NCBI RefSeq assembly: GCF_036226445.1
Contig: NZ_CP108474.1
Span: 3,844,001-3,908,000, forward strand
Length of the DNA: 64,000 nt
Direction: 5' to 3'
Source of the DNA: Streptomyces sp. NBC_01255
Lineage (GTDB): Bacteria > Actinomycetota > Actinomycetes > Streptomycetales > Streptomycetaceae
Shown: positions 33,121-46,343 of the stretch, piece by piece
How positions within the stretch are numbered: the stretch's first letter is position 1
How the letters are laid out: each line of letters starts with the position of its first letter
Made by a program: the position numbers and the translations under genes
The notes under the pieces: model-generated
What the model was told of the DNA's origin: nothing
Database searches by the model: none
What the model saw: the letters and a program-made list of their open reading frames with translations, nothing else

Positions 33121-36100
33121 CGAGTTCCTTCAGGTCGGGCCGGCGCAACAGGCTGTAGTGGTCCGCGTCGAGCTCCACCACCGTCGGCCGGCGGGTCGAC
33201 CAGCCCTCCGTGTTCTCCAGGAACGAGTAGTCGTCGCCCTCCGCCTTGAAGAGCGTCACCGGGCACGCCACTTGGCGTTCGGTGAGCTCCTTGAAGGTGT
33301 ACGTGAAGTCGAACGTCTCCTCGACGATCGCGACGATGCGGCTGATCAAGTCCGGGTCCAGGGACGGGAAGCGGTCCGCGACCAGGGCGACGAAGGAGTC
33401 ACGGTCGTCGGCCTTCACCGTCGCGTCGATCGTGCCCGCGAAGACGGAGTACAGGATCGTCACGAACGCCGGGTTGTCGTACGCCGCCCCGCCCGTCTCC
33501 GACGAGCGGACCTTCGGCGAGCCGGGGGCGATCAGGAAGAGGTTCTCCACCTGCTCGCCCGCCGCTTCGAGGAGGTGCGCGGACTCGAAGGCCACGCGGG
33601 CGCCGAACGAGTAGCCCCACAGCGTGTACGGGCCCGTGGGCTGGCGGCGGCGGATCGCGGCGACGTCGGCCGCCGCCATCTCGCGGATCGTGGCGTACGG
33701 CTCCTCACCCCGGTTGATGCCGTAGGCCTGCACCCCGTAGAAGGGGCGGTCGATGCCGATCTCCTCGGCCAGGTGCCGCAGGTTCATCGTGTAGCCGCCG
33801 AGGCCCGGCCAGCAGTACACCGGCGACTGGGCACCCGCCGCGTGCAGCCGCACCAGGCGGGACGCGGGGGTCGCGGCCGCGCCGTCCACCCGATGGGCGA
33901 GCTTCTCGATCGTCGGCGACTCGAAGAGGATCTGGAGGGGGAGCTGGACCCCGCCGCCGAACTCGCGGTTGATCTTGGTGATCAGGGCTACGGCTATGAG
34001 GGAGTTGCCGCCCGACTCGAAGAAGTCGTCGAGGACGGAGACCGCCTCGACCTCCTCGTACTTGAGCGCCGCCGCCCAGATCTCCGTCAGCCTGCTCTCC
34101 GTGCGGGTTCTGGGGAGGACGTGGGGGCGGCCGTGCAGGCCGGCGTTGACCACGGCCAGCTCGCCCAGCGCCTTCGCGTCCACCTTGCCGTTCGCGGAGA
34201 GCGGCAGCCGGTCCAGGACCACGACCCGGTTGGGGATCATGTAGTCCGGCAGGTGGTGGACGAGGTCGTCGCGGATCATCTCCGCCGGGCCCTTCATGTG
34301 GACCGTGTCCTCGTACATGCCCTCGCTGAGCCGCTGCTCCTCGCTGACCCTGCCCCCGACGAAGAAGTACGACGGTCCCGTCGGGCGGTCCGCCGCCGTG
34401 AGGATCTCGTCCATCCGGCGGGCGGCGGGGAGCGGGTGGCCCGTCTTCGAGCTGTAGCCGGAGGACATGAACCCGAGGCCGTGGTCGCCCAGTTGGAGGC
34501 GCTGGAGCGCGCGGCCGAGGTCTACGTACGCGCGTCGGGTGTCGGTCGTGCGGCTGATCACCGTGATGCCGAGAGCGGCACGTTCGTAGACCGCCTGGTT
34601 GATGGCGATCACGTGCTTCTTCTCTATGAGGGAGTCGGAGATCGGTAGTAAGTTGCCTTGTTCGTAGGCGTATTGGGCCGGTGGGAGATCTTCCGTTCCC
34701 TGCGGGTGCGACTGGACGTAGACGTCCACCTCCCGGGGCATTCCCGGCGCCTCCGCGTCGTACGGGACCACCTCGAACGTCGCCTCGTCCTCGCCGGGCC
34801 TGAGGTCGAGGCCGTAGCCCGGCAGGATCTCCTCGAAGAGGCCCACCATGTGGCCCGTCTCGATCTCCAGGACCTCCTGGATGTTGTTCTTGTAGACCGG
34901 CTCGATGGCGGAGCGCTTGCCCCGGAAGGAGAGACGGAGGGTGGGGTCGTCGTCGCCCGTGGCCGCAAGCTCGGCGGTCAGGTACAGCTGGTGGCGTACC
35001 GGGTGGTAGTAGTACGTGCCCGGGTCCAGGCCCGCGATGCCGCGCGCCTCCACGTACAGCTGGGTGGCGTACAGCGCGCCCGGCGAGGCGTAGCCGTACT
35101 TCGGGAGGAGTCGCTCCGCGCTCGTGAACTGGCCGAACCAGCGCAGGAGTTCGCCGAGGTCGGCGGTGGTGAGGCTGCCGATCGCGCGGGAGCCGATGCC
35201 CTCGGGGCGGCGGGCCAGGGCCGCCAGGACGTCGGCGCGGGTGACGTCGCCGCCCTCGTAGAAGCGGTACGTCTTGCGGGCGAAGACCGTGCGGCGCATG
35301 CGGGCGGTCGGGGTGCGGCCCGGGAGGGCGACGGCCGGGCGGCCGGCCAGGTCGGCGTCGTCGCGGGTGCCGGCGTTGGACAGCTGGGCCTTGACCTGGA
35401 GCTTGGACTCCTTGGACTGGTGGTGGGCGCCGTGGTTGCCCTGGTCCATCAGGGCGGCTTCCTTCGGGGAGAGCTCGACGCAGGCGACGAGGTTCTGGAA
35501 GCCGGTGCGGGGCTCGTTCTTGACGATGACCGCCGCGTTCTTCACCCAGTCGTGGTTCTCGATGGCGAGGGCGATCTCGTCCAGCTCGACGCGGAAGCCG
35601 CGCAGCTTGATCTGGTTGTCGGCGCGGCCGGCGAACTGGACGGTGCCGTCGTCGTTCCAGTGGGCCAGGTCGCCGGTGCGGTAGAGGCGTTCGCCGGTTT
35701 CGGTGTCGGTGAGGAAGCGGTCGGCGGTGAGCTCCGGGCGGTCCAGGTACCCCCGCGCCACCTGGATTCCGCCGATGCACAGTTCGCCGTCGCGGATGTG
35801 GAAGGTCGTGTCGTACGCCGGTCTGCCGATGGGGATCGCGGACGGCCCTTCGGAGAGGCTCGCCCGGTCCACCGTGTGCGAGGAGGCGTTGATCGTGCAC
35901 TCGGTGGGGCCGTAGAGGTTGATCAGCTCGGCGTCCGGGAGTTCGGTGAGGAGCCGGGTGGCCAGGTTCCGGGAGAGGATCTCGCCTCCCGAGTAGACGC
36001 GGCGGAGGGTGGTGCAGGTGGCGAGTCGTTCCGTGTCGACGAGGGCCTGGAGGAGGGTGGGGACGCCCTGGAGCATCGTCGCGCCGTGCGCGCGGACCGT

Positions 36101-36802
36101 GTCGATCAGGGCCTCGGGGTCGCGGTAGACGCCGGGCGGGCCGACGGCTACGCGGGCGCCTACGGCGGGGGCGAGGATCTCCCACTGGGCGGCGTCGAAG
36201 CTCATGGGGGTCTTCTGGAGGACGGTTTCGGCCGGGCCGAGGTGGTGCTCTGCGGCCATCCAGCGCATCTGGGCGACGATCGAGCGGTGCTCGATCATGA
36301 CGCCCTTGGGTCTGCCCGTGGAGCCGGAGGTGTAGATGACGTACGCGAGGTCTGTGTCGTGGATGTCGTCGTACGGGGTGGGTTCCTCGCCCGCTGTGCG
36401 CCAGGCGTGCTGGACGGCGTCCTTGAGGGTGACGACGGTGGTGCCGGGCGGGGCGAGCTCGGCTACGCGGGTGCTGAAGCGTTCCTGCGTGAAGACGATG
36501 CGGGCGCCGCTGTCCTCGATCATGTAGCGGAGGCGCTCCTCGGGGTACTCCGGGGAGAGCGGGACGTAGGCGGCGCCGGAGCAGATGACGCCCCAGGCGC
36601 CGATGACCAGTTCGAGGGACGGGTCCACGTGGACGCCTATGCGGGTGTCGGTGGTGGCGCCGAGGGTGCGGAGGTAGGTGGCGAGGACGGTTGCGCCTTC
36701 CGTGAGCTCGTGGAAGGTGAGCGTTTCGTCCTCGTAGCGGACGGCGGTGGCGTGGGGGTGGGCTTGGGCCTCGGCGCGGAGGAGCTGGTCGAGCGTGGAC
36801 AT
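33089..36802 (-). CDS. Indigoidine synthetase-like NRPS (A-Ox-T-TE)
   Basis: This 1237-residue single-module synthetase closely follows BpsA/IndC, which oxidises and dimerises L-glutamine to blue indigoidine. The adenylation core has YTSGSTGRPKG at 157-167, SFDAAQWEIL at 201-210, INLYGPTE, and YRTGD around 374-378. Between A8 and A10 an oxidase domain is inserted (about 505-845, starting FARKTYRFYEGGDV). A10 (PLSANGKVDAKAL) has Lys873. The carrier domain serine is Ser934 (GGNSL), and the thioesterase has Ser1065 in GYSFGAR and His1215. All catalytic residues are present. The stop region overlaps the convergent gene. ATG at 36802 has GAAGGGAACCC upstream. No IndA/IndB partners are adjacent; instead it follows the SAM-cycle operon. 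Confidence 0.92.
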   Translation of the reverse strand: MSTLDQLLRAEAQAHPHATAVRYEDETLTFHELTEGATVLATYLRTLGATTDTRIGVHVDPSLELVIGAWGVICSGAAYVPLSPEYPEERLRYMIEDSGARIVFTQERFSTRVAELAPPGTTVVTLKDAVQHAWRTAGEEPTPYDDIHDTDLAYVIYTSGSTGRPKGVMIEHRSIVAQMRWMAAEHHLGPAETVLQKTPMSFDAAQWEILAPAVGARVAVGPPGVYRDPEALIDTVRAHGATMLQGVPTLLQALVDTERLATCTTLRRVYSGGEILSRNLATRLLTELPDAELINLYGPTECTINASSHTVDRASLSEGPSAIPIGRPAYDTTFHIRDGELCIGGIQVARGYLDRPELTADRFLTDTETGERLYRTGDLAHWNDDGTVQFAGRADNQIKLRGFRVELDEIALAIENHDWVKNAAVIVKNEPRTGFQNLVACVELSPKEAALMDQGNHGAHHQSKESKLQVKAQLSNAGTRDDADLAGRPAVALPGRTPTARMRRTVFARKTYRFYEGGDVTRADVLAALARRPEGIGSRAIGSLTTADLGELLRWFGQFTSAERLLPKYGYASPGALYATQLYVEARGIAGLDPGTYYYHPVRHQLYLTAELAATGDDDPTLRLSFRGKRSAIEPVYKNNIQEVLEIETGHMVGLFEEILPGYGLDLRPGEDEATFEVVPYDAEAPGMPREVDVYVQSHPQGTEDLPPAQYAYEQGNLLPISDSLIEKKHVIAINQAVYERAALGITVISRTTDTRRAYVDLGRALQRLQLGDHGLGFMSSGYSSKTGHPLPAARRMDEILTAADRPTGPSYFFVGGRVSEEQRLSEGMYEDTVHMKGPAEMIRDDLVHHLPDYMIPNRVVVLDRLPLSANGKVDAKALGELAVVNAGLHGRPHVLPRTRTESRLTEIWAAALKYEEVEAVSVLDDFFESGGNSLIAVALITKINREFGGGVQLPLQILFESPTIEKLAHRVDGAAATPASRLVRLHAAGAQSPVYCWPGLGGYTMNLRHLAEEIGIDRPFYGVQAYGINRGEEPYATIREMAAADVAAIRRRQPTGPYTLWGYSFGARVAFESAHLLEAAGEQVENLFLIAPGSPKVRSSETGGAAYDNPAFVTILYSVFAGTIDATVKADDRDSFVALVADRFPSLDPDLISRIVAIVEETFDFTYTFKELTERQVACPVTLFKAEGDDYSFLENTEGWSTRRPTVVELDADHYSLLRRPDLKELVKKIRYRLGQ

Positions 36803-36867
36803 GGGTTCCCTTCGTCTGCGGGCTCGCCGAGCCGGGCGTTCCGTCCGCCCTGTTGTGGCCGCCCCCT

Positions 36868-36945
36868 CGCCGGGCCGGCGCCCCGTCGCCCCCCGTTGTG
36901 GGCGGTCGTACGCCGGGCCGGCGCCCCGTCGCCCCCCCCGTTGTG
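36868..36945. repeat. Direct repeat of about 33 bp in the NRPS upstream gap
   Basis: CGCCGGGCCGGCGCCCCGTC followed by a C-run and GTTGTG occurs at 36868-36900 and again at 36911-36945, differing only in the length of the C-run (6 against 8). It lies in the 184-base gap between the preceding gene and the synthetase start, so it could affect expression or be a recombination scar. Confidence 0.7.
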
Positions 36946-36986
36946 AGCGCGGGATTCGACGGACGGGCGGGCTGGGGTCGTTGGGG

Positions 36987-37657
36987 TCAGCGGTAGATGA
37001 GTAGTTCGTGTTCTGTGGCGCCTGTCAGTTCGTAGCGGGTGCGGACCAGGGGGCGGCCCGCGTAGATGCGGATCAAGGTTGCCGCGTCGCCGATGAAGCG
37101 GGCCGGGTCGCGGCCCTCGATCTCGTTGCCCAGAGCCACCGGGTGGTCTTCTCGGTCCGCCAGGACGCCCACCAGGCGGGGGGTTTCCCGTTTGCGGCTC
37201 GTGACCGTGAGGAGGGGGAGGGCCAGGTCCAGGCTTGCCCCGCAATACGCGCCCGGTTCGCCGAAGGCCTCTCGGACGTCTCCTGCGTGGACCCACTCCC
37301 CCAGCGCCACCGCGTCCAGCCGGCCGTCCTCCCGTTCCGCGATCACCGGGCCCGCCTCCGTCAGGCCGCGTTCCAGTTCGTCGAGGATCCGGGCCAGCGG
37401 CCAGTCCTCGCGCTCGGCCACGTCGCAGGCGTTCGCCTCCGGCAGGAACACGCCTTCCTCCAGGCGGTCCTCGACGATCCTGACCAGGGCCGCCCCGCAG
37501 TGGGCGAGGACCTGCCGAGCGGTCCAGCCGGGGCAGGCCGTGCGGAGTTCGTACGCCTCCGGGGGCGTACGGCGGAGGAGCGGCATCAGCAGGTCCCGCT
37601 CCGTCCTCAGGAGTCGGTCCGGGAGCCAGGGGTCACGCCCTTCGTCGGTCGTACGCA

Positions 37658-37658
<1 letters not shown>
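36987..37658 (-). CDS. Maleylpyruvate isomerase/mycothiol-dependent-type DinB-superfamily protein
   Basis: This 223-residue protein begins with a short lead, then ELRTACPGWTARQVLAHCGAALVRI, and later ALGEWVHAGDVREAFGEPG. These are the MDMPI N-terminal signatures (metal His in HCG and WVHAGD). A small C-terminal domain follows. Family members use mycothiol for isomerisation or thiol transfer, but many are uncharacterised. Its ATG overlaps the SahH stop by one base (TGATG), so it is translationally coupled to the SAM-cycle genes. The synthetase gene begins 184 bases further on. Confidence 0.75.
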
Positions 37659-39925
<2,267 letters not shown>

Positions 39926-39929
<4 letters not shown>

Positions 39930-42900
39930 TGGCGTCTGCCTCCCGCGTTGAAGTAGCTCGCCTCCGGGTGGTGGACGACGATCGCGTCCGTCGACTGCTC
40001 GGGGTGCAGCTGGTACTCCTCCGACAGCTCGACCCCGATCCGCTCGGGGCGCAGGAGGGCGGCGATCTTCGCCCGGTCCTCCAGGTCGGGGCAGGCCGGG
40101 TAGCCGAGGGAGTAGCGGCAGCCCTGGTACTCGGTGCGCAGCATGCCGTCGATGCCGGAGGGGTCCGTGGCAGCGATGCCCCACTCCGTACGCACCCGCG
40201 CATGCCAGTACTCGGCCAGCGCCTCCGCCAACTGGACGGAGAGGCCGTGGAGTTCCAGGTAGTCGCGGTAGGCGTCGGCGGCGAAGAGCTTCGCCGTCTC
40301 CTCGCCGATCCGGGAGCCGACGGTGACGACCTGGAGGGCGACCGCGTCGACCTCGCCGGAGTCCTCGGCGCGGTGGAAGTCGGCCAGGCAGAGGCGGCGG
40401 CCCCGCTGCTGGCGGGGGAAGGAGAAGCGGGTCCGCTCGCCTCCGTCCTCGTCCAGGACGATCAGGTCGTCGCCCTTGGACACACAGGGGAACCAGCCGT
40501 AGACGACGGCTGCTTCGACGAGGCCGTCGCGCTCGACGCGGTCGAGCAGCGCCCGCAGTCTCGGCCTGCCCTCCGTCTCGATCGTGTCGGCGTCCTTCAG
40601 TCCCCACTGGCCCTTGAAGAGGGCCGTCTCGTCGAGCCAGGGGGCGTACGCGGCGAGCGGGATGCCCTTGACCACCTTGGTCCCGAGGAAGGGGGGCTCG
40701 GGTACGGGGTTGTCGGCGGCGACGTCGGAGCGGCCGGCCGGCTCCGGCTCCCGTACCTCCAGGGCGACGGGCGTCTCGCGTTTGGGTACGCGACGCGGCT
40801 TCAGCGGCGGGAGTACGGCTCCGGGGACGCCCCGTTTGACGCCCATGAGCGCGTCCATGAGGCGCAGGCCCTCGAAGGCGTCGCGGGCGTACCGCACCTC
40901 GCCCTCGTACAGCTCGTGGAGGTCCTGTTCGACGTACGCCCTGGTGAGGGCGGCGCCGCCGAGGATCACGGGGAACTTCGCGGCGAGGCCGCGGCCGTTC
41001 AGCTCCTGGAGGTTCTCCTTCATGATCACGGTGGACTTCACCAGGAGACCCGACATGCCGATGACGTCGGCCCGGTGCTCTTCCGCCGCCTCCAGGATCG
41101 CGGAGACCGGCTGCTTGATGCCGATGTTGACGACGTTGTAGCCGTTGTTGGAGAGGATGATGTCGACGAGGTTCTTGCCGATGTCGTGGACGTCCCCGCG
41201 GACCGTGGCCAGGACGATCGTGCCCTTGCCGTCCGCGTCCGTCTTCTCCATGTGCGGTTCCAGGTGCGCCACGGCCGTCTTCATGACCTCGGCGGACTGG
41301 AGCACGAACGGCAGCTGCATCTGGCCGGAGCCGAAGAGCTCGCCCACCGTCTTCATGCCGTCGAGCAGGACGTCGTTGACGATCTCCAGAGCGGGGCGGC
41401 CGGTCAGGGCCTCGTCGAGGTCCGCCTCCAGGCCGTTCTTCTCGCCGTCGATGATCCGGCGCTTCAGCCGCTCGTCGAGCGGCAGCGCGAGGAGCTCCTC
41501 CGCCTTGCCCGCCTTGAGGGACTTCGCCGTCGCGCCCTCGAACATCTCCAGGAAGCGTTGCAGCGGGTCGTAGCCCGGGTCGTCCCCCTGCTGAGGCCGG
41601 CGGCGGTCGTGGATGAGGTCGAGCGCGACCTCGACCTGTTCCTTCTCCAGGCGGGCGATCGGCAGGATCTTCGACGCGTGGACGATCGCCGAGTCCAGGC
41701 CGGCCCGCACGCACTCGTCGAGGAAGACCGAGTTGAGGACGATCCGCGCGGCCGGGTTCAGGCCGAAGGAGATGTTCGACAGGCCGAGGGTCGTCTGGAC
41801 GTCGGGGTGGCGGCGCTTCAGTTCGCGGATCGCCTCGATCGTGTGGACGCCGTCCTTGCGGGACTCCTCCTGGCCCGTGCAGATCGTGAAGGTCAGGGTG
41901 TCGATGAGGATGTCCGACTCCCGGATCCCCCAGTTGCCCGTGAGGTCGTCGATGAGCCGCTCGGCGACGGCCACCTTGTGCTCGACGCTCCGGGCCTGGC
42001 CCTCCTCGTCGATCGTCAGCGCCATCAGCGCCGCGCCGTGCTCGCTCGCGAGGGCCGTGACCTGCGCGAAGCGCGACTCGGGGCCGTCGCCGTCCTCGTA
42101 GTTCACCGAGTTGACGACGGCCCGGCCGCCGATCTTCTCCAGGCCGGCCCGCAGCACCCCGATCTCGGTCGAGTCGAGGACGATCGGGAGGGTGGAGGCG
42201 GTGGCGAAACGGCCTGCCAGCTCCGCCATGTCCGCCGTACCGTCACGGCCGACGTAGTCCACGCACAGGTCGAGCATGTGCGCGCCCTCGCGGATCTGGT
42301 CCCGCGCCATCTCGACGCAGTCGTCCCAGCGGCCGTCGAGCATCGCCTCGCGGAACTTCTTCGACCCGTTGGCGTTCGTCCGCTCGCCGATCGCCAGGTA
42401 CGCGGTGTCCTGCCGGAACGGCACGTGGCTGTAGAGGGAGGACGCGCCCGGCTCCGGCGTCGGCCGCCGGTCGAGGACGGCCGCGCCGCGCACCCGCTCC
42501 ACGATCTCCCGCAGGTGCTCCGGGGTCGTCCCGCAGCAGCCGCCGACGAGTGCGGGGCCGTAGTCCCGCACGAACGCCTCCTGCGCGTCGGCCAGTTCGG
42601 CCGGGGACAGCGGGTAGTGGGCGCCGTCGGAGGTGAGGACCGGCAGGCCCGCGTTCGGCATGACGGAGATCGGGATGCGGGCGTGCCGGGAGAGGTGCCG
42701 GAGGTGTTCCGTCATCTCCGCCGGGCCCGTGGCGCAGTTCAGGCCGATCATGTCGATGCCGAGCGGTTCGAGCGCGGTGAGCGCCGCGCCGATCTCCGAG
42801 CCGAGCAGCATCGTGCCAGTCGTCTCGACCGTGACCTGCACGATCACCGGCAGGTCCACGCCGACCCAGTCCAGGGCCCGGCGGGCACCGATGACGGCCG

Positions 42901-43414
42901 CCTTCGTCTGGAGCAGGTCCTGCGAGGTCTCGATGAGGAGGGCGTCCGCGCCGCCCCGGATCAGGCCCTCCGCGTTCTGCTGGAAGGCGTCGCGCAGCGG
43001 CTCGTACGTGACGTGGCCGAGCGTCGGCAGCTTCGTGCCGGGTCCCATGGAGCCCAGGACCCAGCGGGGGCGGCCGTCGGCGGCCGTGTGCGCGTCGGCG
43101 GCGGTACGGGCGATCCGGGCGCCGGCCTCCGACAGCTCGTACACCTGGTTCTCGATGCCGTACTCGGCGAGCGCGGCGAGGTTCGCCCCGAAGGTGTTGG
43201 TCTCGACGCAGTCCACGCCGACCGAGAAGTAGGCGTCGTGGACGGAGGCGACGATGTCGGGGCGCGTGAGGTTGAGGATCTCGTTGCAGCCTTCGAGGTT
43301 CCGGAAGTCGTCCATCGTCGGGTCGGCGGCCTGGAGCATCGTGCCCATCGCCCCGTCGGCGACCACGACCCGGGTCGCGAACTCCTCCCGGAGGGAACGC
43401 CTTCCCGTACTCAT
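39926..43414 (-). CDS. metH: Cobalamin-dependent methionine synthase
   Basis: This 1162-residue MetH has all four modules. The homocysteine domain carries DGAMGTML, then NCATG and the zinc site [10 protein letters not shown]. The methyltetrahydrofolate domain has [11 protein letters not shown]. The cobalamin cap and binding domains carry [18 protein letters not shown] and [13 protein letters not shown], with the DxHxxG His. The activation domain ends with [16 protein letters not shown]. It remethylates homocysteine to methionine. ATG at 43414 overlaps the kinase stop by four bases and has GAGGGGACTGAC upstream. A cluster-embedded copy suggests high methyl demand, unless this is the only metH of the genome. 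Confidence 0.96.
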
Positions 43415-44394
43415 GTCAGTCCCCTCAGATGGGTGACCAGGGTGGCCGTGCAGCCCACCCCGTACGTCGTCCTGATCCGGTCCAGGAGGGAGTCCCGGTG
43501 CAGCCGGTACTCCTGCGTCCCCACGTAGTCGAGGACGGTCGCCGCGACCGCGCAGCCCAGCTGCGCCGCGCACCGCTCGGGCACGCCCCACAGCGTCCCG
43601 GCGAGGAACCCCGCCCGGAAGGCGTCGCCGACGCCGGTCGGGTCGACGACCCCGGCGACCTCCACCGCCGGGACGGCGAGCGGGGCGCGGTCCGCGCCGC
43701 GGATACGGACGCCCGCCTCGCCGTGCGTGGTGACCCAGGTGCCGACCCTGGCGAGCACCTCGGCCTCGCTCCAGCCGGACTTCTCCAGGAGCAGGGCCGT
43801 CTCGTACTCGTTGGTGAAGAGGAACCGCGCCCCGTCCACCAGCTCCCGCACCTGCTCCCCGTCGAGCCGCGCCAACTGCTGCGACGGATCGGCGGCGAAG
43901 GGAATCCCCAGGTCACGGCAGGTGCGGGTGTGCCGGAGCATGGCCTCGGGGTCGTCCGGGGAGACCAGGACCAGTTCCAGCCGGCCGGTGCGCGCGACCA
44001 CGTCCCGCAGGTCGATCTCGCGCGCCTCGGCCATCGCCCCCGCGTAGAAGGTGGCGATCTGGTTCTGGGCCCGGTCGGTGGTACAGACGAAGCGGGCGGT
44101 GTGGAGCGACTCGCTGACGCGCACCGAGTCGGTGTCCACACCGTGGTCCTTGAGCCAGACCCGGTACGGCTCGAAGTCGGCCCCGACCGCGCCCACGAGG
44201 GCGGGCCGCAGCCCGAGCACACCGAGTCCGAAGGCGATGTTCGCTGCCACTCCGCCGCGCCTGACCTCCAGGTTGTCGGCGAGGAACGACAGGGAGACCT
44301 TGTCGAGCCGGTCGGCGAGCAGCTGCTCGCTGAACCAGCCGGGGAAGGTCATCAGATGGTCGGTCGCGATGGATCCCGTGACAGCGATACGCAT
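43411..44394 (-). CDS. PfkB-family kinase, probable adenosine kinase
   Basis: This 327-residue ribokinase-fold enzyme has VRRGGVAANIAFGLGVLG (substrate glycine pair) and the ATP/catalytic motif DPTGVGDAFRAGFLAG with its catalytic Asp. In context (SahH, MetK, MetH around it) adenosine is the expected substrate, removing the second product of SahH. Bacterial adenosine kinases of this fold are known in actinobacteria. It overlaps MetH by four bases and is one base downstream of MetK. Confidence 0.82.
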   Translation of the reverse strand: MRIAVTGSIATDHLMTFPGWFSEQLLADRLDKVSLSFLADNLEVRRGGVAANIAFGLGVLGLRPALVGAVGADFEPYRVWLKDHGVDTDSVRVSESLHTARFVCTTDRAQNQIATFYAGAMAEAREIDLRDVVARTGRLELVLVSPDDPEAMLRHTRTCRDLGIPFAADPSQQLARLDGEQVRELVDGARFLFTNEYETALLLEKSGWSEAEVLARVGTWVTTHGEAGVRIRGADRAPLAVPAVEVAGVVDPTGVGDAFRAGFLAGTLWGVPERCAAQLGCAVAATVLDYVGTQEYRLHRDSLLDRIRTTYGVGCTATLVTHLRGLT

Positions 44395-44395
44395 T

Positions 44396-45604
44396 TCAGA
44401 CCCCCGCTGCCTTCTTCAGGGCCTCCACGCGGTCCGTGCGCTCCCATGTGAACTCCGGGAGCTCGCGGCCGAAGTGGCCGTACGCCGCCGTCTCCGCGTA
44501 GATCGGCCGCTTGAGGTCCAGGTCGCGGATGATCGCCGCCGGGCGGAGGTCGAAGACCGCGCTGACGGCCTCCTGGATCCGCTCGTCCGGGAGGGTGCCG
44601 GTGCCGAAGGTCTCCACGAAGAGGCCGACGGGCTCCGCCTTGCCGATCGCGTACGCGACCTGCACCTCGCAGCGGCGGGCGAGACCGGCCGCGACGACGT
44701 TCTTCGCGACCCAGCGCATCGCGTACGCCGCCGACCGGTCGACCTTCGACGGGTCCTTGCCGGAGAAGGCGCCGCCGCCGTGCCGGGCCATGCCGCCGTA
44801 CGTGTCGATGATGATCTTGCGGCCGGTGAGTCCGGCGTCGCCCATCGGGCCGCCGACCTCGAAGCGCCCGGTCGGGTTGACCAGGAGCCGGTAGCCGTCG
44901 GACTCCAGGCTGACGCCCTGCTCGACGAGCTCCTTGAGGACGTGCTCGACGACGTACTCGCGGACGTCCGGGGTGAGCAGGCCCTCGACGGAGATGTCGG
45001 CGGCGTGCTGTGAGGAGACGACCACCGTGTCGAGGCGGACGGGGCGGTCCCCGTCGTACTCGATGGTGACCTGCGTCTTCCCGTCGGGCCGCAGGTACGG
45101 CACGGTGCCGTTCTTGCGGACCTCGGTCAGCCGGCGCGACAGGCGGTGGGCCAGCGCGATCGGCAGCGGCATCAGCTCGGCGGTGTCGTCGCAGGCGTAG
45201 CCGAACATCAGGCCCTGGTCGCCGGCGCCCTGGGCCGCCAGTTCGTCCCCGGTGCCTTCCACCCGGGACTCGTACGCCGTGTCCACGCCCTGCGCGATGT
45301 CCGGCGACTGGGCGCCGATGGACACCGACACGCCGCAGGAGGCGCCGTCGAAGCCCTTCGCGGAGGAGTCGTAGCCGATGTCGAGGATCGCCTCGCGCAC
45401 CAGCTTCGCTATCGGCGCGTACGCCGTGGTGGTGACCTCGCCGGCGATGTGCACGAGACCGGTGGTGATCAGGGTCTCGACGGCGACGCGTGAGGACGGG
45501 TCCTCGGTGAGGAGCGCGTCGAGGATCGTGTCGCTGATCCGGTCGGCGATCTTGTCGGGGTGTCCCTCGGTGACGGACTCCGAGGTGAAGAGGCGGCGGC
45601 TCAT
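44396..45604 (-). CDS. metK: S-adenosylmethionine synthetase
   Basis: This 402-residue protein has [23 protein letters not shown] at the start (ATP His in GHPDK), [26 protein letters not shown], the phosphate loop [19 protein letters not shown] and [14 protein letters not shown] at the end. It joins methionine and ATP. The ATG overlaps the carrier-protein stop by four bases. A second metK elsewhere in the genome is expected if this copy is pathway-dedicated. Confidence 0.96.
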   Translation of the reverse strand: MSRRLFTSESVTEGHPDKIADRISDTILDALLTEDPSSRVAVETLITTGLVHIAGEVTTTAYAPIAKLVREAILDIGYDSSAKGFDGASCGVSVSIGAQSPDIAQGVDTAYESRVEGTGDELAAQGAGDQGLMFGYACDDTAELMPLPIALAHRLSRRLTEVRKNGTVPYLRPDGKTQVTIEYDGDRPVRLDTVVVSSQHAADISVEGLLTPDVREYVVEHVLKELVEQGVSLESDGYRLLVNPTGRFEVGGPMGDAGLTGRKIIIDTYGGMARHGGGAFSGKDPSKVDRSAAYAMRWVAKNVVAAGLARRCEVQVAYAIGKAEPVGLFVETFGTGTLPDERIQEAVSAVFDLRPAAIIRDLDLKRPIYAETAAYGHFGRELPEFTWERTDRVEALKKAAGV

Positions 45605-45864
45605 GCCTGGACCTCCACCGGAGCCTGCGCCGGGGCGTTGAAGAAGTGCTGCTCGATCGCGCCGAGGGTGCGGATCGACTCGACCTCCAGGGTCTCCATC
45701 TGGATGGAGGTGCCGCTCTCCTGCTCCAGGAGGAAGACGAACTCGACGAAGGACAGCGAGTCGATGAGCCGGTTCTCGATCAGGTCGAGGTCGGAGGCGA
45801 TGTCGTCGCGCTCGGGGTGACGGTCGAGGATCCAGTTCTTCACCGTCTGCAGGCCGTCGGCCAT
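45601..45864 (-). CDS. Free-standing acyl carrier protein
   Basis: This 87-residue protein is a four-helix carrier with the phosphopantetheine serine in DSLSF (Ser36), preceded by the acidic helix [21 protein letters not shown] and followed by [14 protein letters not shown]. It differs from fatty-acid ACP, so it is probably pathway-specific. The neighbouring amino acid:carrier-protein ligase and AcpS-type transferase suggest that it holds an aminoacyl group. ATG at 45864 follows AAAGGAGATCAACC. It overlaps MetK by four bases. Confidence 0.9.
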   Translation of the reverse strand: MADGLQTVKNWILDRHPERDDIASDLDLIENRLIDSLSFVEFVFLLEQESGTSIQMETLEVESIRTLGAIEQHFFNAPAQAPVEVQA

Positions 45865-45886
45865 GGTTGATCTCCTTTAGCTGCTG

Positions 45887-46342
45887 CTAGCTACTGCTGC
45901 TGGATACGGAAGAGGTGAGGGCGGGGGCGATGATCGGGGCGGCCACCGCGACCGCGTAGTCCACGTCGTGGCTGATGGACACGGTGATCTCGGTGATCCC
46001 GGACTCGGCGGCCATCTCGGCGGCGGCCCGGTGCAGCTCCACGAGCGGCCAGCCGCCCTCGGAGCGCCGTACGACGATGTCCGGCCAGGGCAGGAACCTG
46101 CCCCTGACCCGTAAGGTCTTGAAAGCCGCTTCTTTCGCCGCGATCCGCCCGCACAGGCTCAGGACGTCGAGCCCGGAGGACGTACGGCAGTCGGCGAGCT
46201 CGCCGGGGGTGAGCATCCGCTCGAAGAACGTCTCGCCGTACTGGGCGAGGAGCCTGCGGACACGGTTGACGGACACGATGTCCATGCCGAGGTTCGCCCA
46301 CCCCAGGCCGCCCGCCGGCGGGGCGGCGGGACGGGCCGGCAC
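45887..46342 (-). CDS. AcpS-type 4'-phosphopantetheinyl transferase
   Basis: This 151-residue protein has the two AcpS motifs: LGMDIVSVNRVRRLL (magnesium-binding Asp) and CGRIAAKEAAFKTLR (with the K-E-A pair). The C-terminus is a Ser tract. It converts apo carrier protein to the holo form; its position between the carrier gene and the ligase gene suggests a dedicated role. The GTG start at 46342 is two bases from the ligase stop. The first 19 residues are Pro/Ala-rich, and a start nearer the core is possible. Confidence 0.87.
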   Translation of the reverse strand: MPARPAAPPAGGLGWANLGMDIVSVNRVRRLLAQYGETFFERMLTPGELADCRTSSGLDVLSLCGRIAAKEAAFKTLRVRGRFLPWPDIVVRRSEGGWPLVELHRAAAEMAAESGITEITVSISHDVDYAVAVAAPIIAPALTSSVSSSSS

Positions 46343-46343
46343 G

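Noticed and set aside
44396..45864. SAM riboswitch in front of the methionine-cycle genes
   Set aside because: The genes overlap or nearly touch, leaving no leader sequence in which a riboswitch could lie.
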